A DNA stretch of 64,000 nt from Salvator merianae (Eukaryota > Chordata > Lepidosauria > Squamata > Teiidae), in the NCBI GenBank assembly GCA_003586115.2, contig QVOM02000042.1, positions 36,868,019 through 36,932,018 of the forward strand. The letters are read 5' to 3'. The notes under the pieces are model-generated. The model did not search any database. It was not told the origin of the DNA and saw only the letters and a program-made list of their open reading frames with translations. The position numbers and the translations under genes are program-made. Position 1 is the stretch's first letter. Each line of letters begins with the position of its first letter. Positions 44,977 through 53,900 of this stretch are shown here, in pieces.

Positions 44977-47900
44977 AAAAACTGCCTTTTAAAAACCTAT
45001 AGTGTCTATCACTCTTACCTGTAACAGTTTCCTGTGAAATGTTTTCACTGTGTAAATAGGAACTGTGTTGCTTCTTTTTTTGTTCAAGTATAGAACCAAG
45101 AGGAGTTTGTTTTCGTATCCATGTACGGTTTAAGGAGCGTCTTGGAAAAAAGTTAGTAAGTTTTAATTTTGCTTAACTGTTCAAATACAACTTCAAACAT
45201 GTATCTGATTAGATTCCTTTTCTGTAAACATTCTGTAAAATTGTTGAATATTAAAAACCACTGAAGGCTAATAACGGATGGTCCTTTCTTGCAAAGCTGC
45301 CATTTGATTTGTCACAGAATTTCATCTCTCCTATCCTTGAAACATTTTCGACAATACTACCTAATTAATATAAACATTAAATATCATTAAAATATACCTA
45401 AATGGGTGTCTCGTTTTAGTCTGGACATCTTTTTCATCTTCATCACTGTGATCAGAAAAACAGCAGTGAAGAACTTCATCTTGTTCTTCTATATGATCCA
45501 ACATTATTTGGCTACGAGTTTGAAATCCTGCCATCACTCGGCTTAAGGAGTATGCAGGAGGGCTTGTGTATACCTTAAGGAAATAACAAAGACATGGATA
45601 TCTTACCTGTCCATGAAAGAAGTTAGAGTTGCAGTAATTTCAGCAAAGGAAATGTGACTTGATCAAGTAAATATTTAAATATACGCAGATGTGGAAAAGT
45701 TTAGGCACCTTTCAGAAATAAGCTACTATATTTATTATTTTCAACACTGTTGGCAAACCAGTCTTTTGACACAGAACAAGGGAAAGGAAGGAGCAGAACA
45801 AAGAAAAAGGAAACCATGAACTCTAAGACAGAAGTGGAGCACACAGGCAAAAATACTCAAAAAATATTCTGGAAAGGATAACTCCTTTCAACTTATTTTT
45901 ATGGCTGGAATAGAAAACACCACTGTTGATGCCCTAAAGTAATTTCTCAGTTTGGAAGTTAACAGGGAGAGAGGCAATGGTAGTTGCTTTTCACATGCAG
46001 AAATAAAACATTTGCTTCCTTGACATATGTAGTGTTGGAAAAAGAAGAAACTGTCCCTGGACTCATACAGAACTATGGTTCATTCTTAGTGAAGGACCCA
46101 ATGAGGGATGGGACTGTTAGGTGCTGCACTGTGCAAGCCCAGACCTCTCTGACATCAGCAGCAAGGCAAGAGGCAAGTGATGGGGAGTTGAGGACCAGGT
46201 AAATCAAAAGATCAACGCATTTGTTGCTGCTTCCTCTTTCCCAGAGTGGGAGGGGGTCACATTGGGTTTGCACACAATATCATCATGCAGGTGCAATGAT
46301 CCTGCTTTTTCCGGATTTCCCAGGTTTTTGACCAGTACTGTATCTGCACAATGCATAGCAACACATATGCAAGATCCTGCCTAATCTTAAAATATTTAAA
46401 TATTTGACCTGAAGCATGCTTTTGTTGTGTAAACCACCCTGGGACTTCAGGGTGAAGAGTGGAAAATAAATGTAAATAAATAATAGTCTTGACTCTCTTT
46501 GGGCAGTCTGTTAAGAGCCAACCACAGTTCAGCAGAGACCTAATTGTCTACCTTATTACTGATTCTCTGGTCTGGAAACATTGCCTCAAGCATGCCTTAC
46601 ATCTACAACTATGGTTACAAGCAAAGATCAGTTTGAATCCCAAATTTCTAATTCAATTGAATAATTCTCATTTCATTTCATTCATAGGACCCAGTCACAC
46701 CTAAGTTTTAATCCAGCTTCAGTCTACCTTCAGAGTGAGCCAACACATCAGCAAAGTGACTAATCATTTTCTTTCCATATTATCTAACCCAAAGATGGAG
46801 TTTCTGAGTTAGATAATGCTGAAAGAAAACATCTTATTACTTCACTGATGTCATACATAGAGAAAGGATTGAGTATTTTTCATAAATGTAGTTGTATACT
46901 TTAACCTATTCAACATACATGGCTATTTTAGCAGCCCTCTCACCACTATCAAAATGGAATATTGTACTCAGTGTGAATGGCCCTTCCTTTCAGAAGAAAG
47001 GAGGACATCTTAGAAACTGTAACTTCTCCTATATGGTGTGTGAAGTCACCAGCTTGAGTTAAAGATTTTTGTTGCTATTGTTGTTGTTGCAAAAGGAGAC
47101 ATGGTCAGATTACTGAAGAATCTTATTCTCTTCCTTTCTTGGTTCAAAAGGTTTGTTCTGATTTCCATAAGCACTACTTAAGGGACTTGCCACACAGCCT
47201 TGTCCCTGAAAAAGACTTCTCACATTTTTGCCAAAAGTTTTGGAAAAAAAAGGCTGGGGACTCTGCTCTGATTGGGAACTTCTCTGGCTGATGTCAGTTT
47301 AGACCATGAAGAGGTTTGCATAAGCCATCACTCATGTGCTTATGCATTACAGCAATTGCCACTAGAAGATTATGAGCTGGGAATGGAAGAAGAAGAAGAA
47401 TGTAAAGGAGGAGGAAGAGGAGAACGGCAGAACAGCAGTTGACTGACTGAATATGGCAACAAACTACCCTTTTGATGCAATATTTTAAAAACATTAGAAA
47501 AAAGGAAAATAAAGTTATGTATCTACCTTTCGAGAATCCAATGGTATTGGCGCATTAAAGGATTGCACCAAACTTTTTGTCAGTGGAACACTGTAGGGCC
47601 TTTTAGATGAAAGTATAATAGTTGGTCCATCTCCGCAAGCACTATTAGACGCAGAGGCTTTTACCATTTTCTCAATCTTTTCATTTAGTTGGTCAATTAT
47701 AAGCTGCTGTTCAGTCATTTTTTCATTCTTAAAATGAAAGAAAAAAAAATACATCGATAAATTTTTTAGTAAACCACAGAATAATTTTGTGCTGAGCCTC
47801 TGCCAACTCAACTGAACTGAGCGGAAAGACTATGGACTGTTGCATACTTAATATGACAAATCCAGCCTCTCTATAGTGCTTAGGGCCAGGTAATGTGCAG

Positions 47901-50900
47901 GTGAACCCCACAGAAATTGAATGGGAAATCCATCTACTCCATCTTTCATGTGGCAGTCACCACTTTCATGGGTAGAGCTGCATTGCTCCTGCACACAATG
48001 TCACGTTGAGGGTCTCTGCAGCTGCATAATGACTTCGCACAAAAGAAGAATGCAGTTCCGTCCATGAAGGCATGAGTAATGACAGCTGCTACATGGGTGA
48101 CAGTGCAGATGAATTCCCCACTCAGTTTCTGTGGGGCTCACCTGCACATTACCTGACCCTAAGCACTATAGAGAGGCTGGACTTGTCATATGAAGTATGC
48201 AACAGTCCTTAGCCTCTCTCAGTGGCATAGGAAGGAGGACGGGGGGGCGGGCCTCCCCGGGCGGCATGTGGTCCCGGGTGGCACATGCAGCCAGGTCCTT
48301 CTCTGCCCGCCCGGTGCGCAAAGTTTTGCCAGAGTGCGAGCACGAAGGAGAGTGCGGTGTGGGGCCCAGCCAGCCAGTCGGCAGTCACTGGGGCGGCAGC
48401 AGGGGTAGGAGGCTGCAGGGCAGGGCGCCCTCGCTCGCGCTCCTCTGCCGCCACGTGGCCCCGGGTGGCAAAAACTTTAGCTCCGTCGCTGGCCTCTGTA
48501 CTCAGTTCAGTTGTGTCAAACTGGGATTTGGCAGAAGTCAGCTATAGAACTAAGTAATTTTGCTCAGGAACTGGTAAGAAACCTTTACTCTTAATCTTCT
48601 GTTACAATTTTTTCCATATTTTGGAAATGCCTGATACTGCTGGCAATCACATACATTATTCTTGCATTCCATGAATGAACCCTACAGTAAAAGCCCTACT
48701 GATCAGCATTCCCAAGAAACGGGTGTTCCCAGTTCATTATGCATATCATTTGCAAGGTCAGCATCTTCTCTGTCCCCGAGTGCCAAATACAGATCATGCC
48801 ACAGATCCTCATAGTATCTTTCCCAAACCACTGCTAAATACATATTACCCTAAAGTGCAGAGGATGGACCAAAATTACGTACTTCATGGCGCTACTATGT
48901 GCCAAAAACACAGTTCAAAGCTATGGAATTTCATGAATTCTTTGCATTTCATAAGGAATCCCATAAAAGCAACTGTCAGATCACAGATTATATTCATTCA
49001 GAGACTGAATACTAAAAATCAGTTTCCGAGGACTTTACTGCTCTGCTATGATGTAAAATCATGTTCCGGTGCATAGACTACCCTCTAAATTTTAAAGGCA
49101 GCATCAAATAACAAAACATGTCTGTCACCATTAACTCAACTGAACAAATCCAGTGGAAGTTCTGCCTGAGGAAGACGTCTGCTCCAACATTGCTGAGGGT
49201 GGTTTAGTCGTGACACCCTAGACTGCCCTGTCTTCTGCACTGGGTGAATGGGGGAGACTAGAGACACTATGGGTATAACTGCCACTCTGATCCCCAAAAG
49301 CTTCTCTGACCAAGCTAGTGGAAGCAATTTTTAGTGCGGTCTTGGGTGAATTCACTGTCTCAGACTGTCTCAGGAGGGTTAATGCTACCCCACTGTTTCT
49401 GAATCCATCCTCAAAACACACTTAACATTTATGTTCACAGACGGAGTCACAAAAATCGCAAGGCCACATATTTCATGGCACCACCTTGAAACAAAGAATT
49501 ATGCCCCAGATTCTCGTGAAAAAAAGAGAGAGTTAAAAGATTATAAGTTGCTTATCTTTGCTGCTAATATTTGCTTCTGATTACATTATTTCCTTTCCAC
49601 CTTCTGTATTAAAAATGATGGAGAAAAAACTAACATAATGAGTCTGAAAGCCTCTTAGACATCAATTTTATAGGCAATTTTATACCTAATTCTACAGAAG
49701 AAATGAAGAGTGGACTCTCGCTTAATGCAGCATATACTCAGATTGGCTCTCACCAAAAACAAGAACAGGCAGACTATCACCCACTATCTCAGTTGCCCTT
49801 TTCCATTTTTTTTGCTTGTAAGATGTTGCTTTAAAAATGAAAACTACAATCCAGACTATGTTCAAACAGGTGAGAGACTTCAAAAATGGGCCTCTACTAG
49901 CTGATATGGCAATTCATTGAATTTCAGATAAGACAACTATTAAAATACATATTTGAAATCACAGTTGTACACTATATGCATAGAGTTAAAATGAACAGAA
50001 ATTATGGTGAATTGTAACAAACATTTCAATAAAGAACTACAGTTATTTTCTTACAGATACACAGAGTGCTGAGATTTGTCCAAGTTATGACTTGTGTGAA
50101 AAAAACTAATAACTCACACTTAGCATTTAGCATAATTAGGAGACAGTGACACAAAATGGTCATAAAATCTACTAAAAAAAAGAAATGGATTATCTAGAAT
50201 TAAAACTTAAACTACAATTTCACATATACTTACATGGTAGTGAACTAGCTGAAGAGCAGAAATTGCTTTTGCATAAGGATGTACACCATTGTATAGTTAG
50301 CCTTTTGGATTACTTCCCTCACATCAATTTAATATTAATGTTTAAATAACATTTTATTCTATTAAATATTTTTCTGTATATGTTACCTGTAACCTATTTG
50401 TTTCCTGTGCATCCATCAGCGATTCTAAATATTCTTGATTCTCCTTTATCAACTTCTGCATTTTTTCTTGCAATGCTTTTATTTCAAGTTCTCTTTCACT
50501 AAACACTTCTGCATCAGTAGCAAGAGCCTGCTAGGTATCAAAGGAAGAATTAAGTGACCAAATGGAGGGTTGGAAGATCCTCTACAAACTGCAAAACAGA
50601 GCTTGATTGCATTCGCAGTAGTTATTGTAACATCTAAAAGGAAAGCAACAGAAACCAAAGCTACAATATATGTGATACTTGCTACAGTTGTTACTATTAA
50701 GTTACAATAAGCTTCAATTTAGGTTAGCAGCCAGCTAAAATTAGACAAGCTATATTTTTGTTACTGCTTTTTTTACGGTCTCATTAACCTATTGATTTAT
50801 CAAGGATTCCTAAAATGTCATCAAAATTGTCCCAAAAATGTTATTATACATTGTGTTCCATTTGAAAGGGAAGTACTGTGATACTAGGACTGAAATGCGA

Positions 50901-53900
50901 AAATGAATTCCTTTGTCCAGCTTATATGTCTAGCACTGTTAGGAAGTGAAGACTAACAATCCAGATGTGACCTAGCAGAACAGAATAAGTGACTGTTTGA
51001 TGCTACCAAGGTTACAGTCCCTCTTTTACCATCACTCCTGCTGAGAATTATTCACTTCTTACACAGCAGCAGGATTGAACAGAGGCAGAGGCAGCTTTCT
51101 TCTCCTATTCTAATATGCAAACGTAGAAAGAATTACTAAGCAACTAGCATTTGATTAGTTACCTTAATGAGGATGAAAGCAGCTTACAGCTGTGATTGTA
51201 TAGAATGAATCAGAGCTAAAGCTGTATTGCTAAGCAAAGCAGCAAAAGAGCACCGGAAGTAAGTCCTTAATAATGGTAAAGATATTTTTGTGTCACAAAA
51301 TTGAACTACTTCATGCTTGCCATGCCAGATCTCTCAGATTGCTAATTCTGATAACTCTAGCACTGATTAACAGAATATGCACATGGAAGTAAATGGTTGC
51401 GCTTTTTGTAACTCAGCCATGTAAAACTGCTGTGGACATTACTTACCCAATGTCCACAAGCTACATAGACTTAATGTATTACTATATTGGAATTCATTAG
51501 CATTTATGAACATTTAACAAATTTGATATGCCGGCTAGATAAGCAAGCAACATACATGCAATTTATGAATCTTGGTAGACCTAACAATTAATAAGAAACT
51601 CCCAAATTAAAATGTGGATTTGCTTTTTTGCACAGTAAATACCTGATATTTCTTCAGCTCTCTCTTTAACTGAAGAACTGTGATATGAAATAACCCTTCT
51701 TTGTCACCTCCACTTCCACTGTTTACTTGCGGAAAGGCTGATGTCTCTCTCTTAAGTTCTCCAGCTACAGAGATCCAATCATGCAACCTTTCACGTTGAT
51801 CTTTTGTTAGGTTAGAAATACTTTTTAACTCAGCAAGGACACCGTAGGCTTCTTCTATGCAGTTTCGGTAATTAAAACATTCTACCTGAAGCTGGGCAAG
51901 CTGCTCTTCAAGGGAACGGATTCTGTTTCTCTCCTGAAACAAATCCTGTGACCCTTGACTGCCAGAAATCCGTCCACTTAATTGCTGATTCTGCAAAGCT
52001 TCACGTAGTGTTTTGATCTCAAACTCCATGTCAACAATTCGGTCCCAATCTGGGTTATAGTTAACAATAGGTTTATTTCTAATATTTTTGGCTCTATTGG
52101 CATACTTGATAGAATTGAGTGATTCATCAAAATCAAAAGAAGATGGGCTAATACAAGTTATCATGACAGTCTTAGCATTGCCTCCCAAAGAGTCTTTCAG
52201 AATACGTGTAATTTTAGCGTCTCTGTAAGGAATATGTGCGCTTTTTCTCTTCGGGTCTCCAAGGGCGCTTATTACGTTTCCAAGGGCCAGTAAGCCACTG
52301 TTGATCTGAACTGATTCTTTGAACCTTTCACCAGTGTTCCCAGTTTTTGTTACTCTTTCAGACCCAGCAAGGTCCACAAAGTGGAACTTGGAAGCAATCA
52401 GCTGACCTGAACTTTGAGAGAGATCTTGAGCTACATCCGCATCCTTCTGAGTGAACACAGATGGTTGTTGTTGTTGACAAATACTGATTGTAAAAACAGC
52501 ATGGGATCGGCTAGAATACTCATTCATCTGGGTTGTGCTTGTATGTCGAGCTGAATTTCCAGTTTCCAGCATGCTCAGTACTTCATCTGCACTTTCAGCT
52601 TGACAGTCTTTGGCACCAACAATTACTTCAATAAACAAGGGGAAAAAGGCAGCCAGACAAACCGTAAGCTATCTTCCAAATTTAGCAGATCCTTACAGTA
52701 CATATAAAGTCATACCATTTAAACATTTGTGTCAAGTGTAGTAGCTGAGTACCTTCTGTAATACCGTATTTTATTAGCCTAAAGCTTTCATGCTTGAAAA
52801 GTGATACATATGGATGGTCAAAATCATTTACCATAGATGACAGATCTGTCTAAAAAAAAAGGATTTCGGAAAGTATGCAATGCTATTAAAACAGACTCAC
52901 CACAAATGTCTAACAAGATGCCATTTACATGGCAACACAAATTTATAGTCACAGCACGCATATTCTGCATGTAAAAAGTTCCTAAAGTTAAACCCTGGTA
53001 TTTTTAAGAAAGGTGAACAGAAGACTCCAAAAACTCAGGGAAATTACTGCTAAGTATGTACTAAGAGGCAGATGTGATAAAGCATTTTCTAAAGATCATT
53101 AGCAGCTCTTAAAATGGCATAAAAACTGATATTACAACCAACAGAATAGCTGACATTTAAGTAGTTTTCTCACAAACCATGATCACTCATGTTCCTTCCA
53201 AAATATGAAATAATGCCAATGAAGTGTTAAAGGAGAGAAAAAAATAACTAAAGATATCTGTGCCAAAGACACACGATCCAGGAAACTCACTCTGTCCCAT
53301 AATCAGCTCAATTGCTTCACCAACTTACAACTTAGCACAACATGCAACTACCCTTGATGAATCCTTTAACTGGAAGGTCTGAATGCCACATTTAGAACTC
53401 CTACGAGTTTGTTCAGAATATTAAACACATCAAATTAAAGTGCACACATATGACAGTGAGTTTTGACATCAAATCACTTTTCACCAATGTACCCCTGGAG
53501 GATACACTAACAATGCTGGAGCCACATTTCAAAACTGAAGAAACAGAATTGGTCAGACACCAACTCATGACAAGTTACTTCCTATGGGATGGTGAATGCT
53601 ATGAAAAAAAAGGGGGGAATATCTATGGGAAGTCCATTTAACCCAGCCATTGCTACCTTCCTCATGGAATACTTCAAAAGCAAGGCCTTGACAAATGCAG
53701 CACACAAACCAACCTTATGGTATAGATACATTAACAACACATTTGCTATCTGGCTACATGGCAAAGACAAACTAGACAGTGTCTCAACCATCCAAATAAC
53801 ATATACAGCAGCATCAGGTTAATCATAGAAAAGAAAAAGGTGGAGAGCTACCCTTCCTAGATGTTCTAGTAAGAACAATACCTTCGGAATTGGGACACTA

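Noticed and set aside
48190..48557. Several overlapping GC-rich ORFs at 48.2-48.55 kb as a possible gene
   Set aside because: They lie inside the hAT-like element with an 8-base duplication; GC content explains the open frames.
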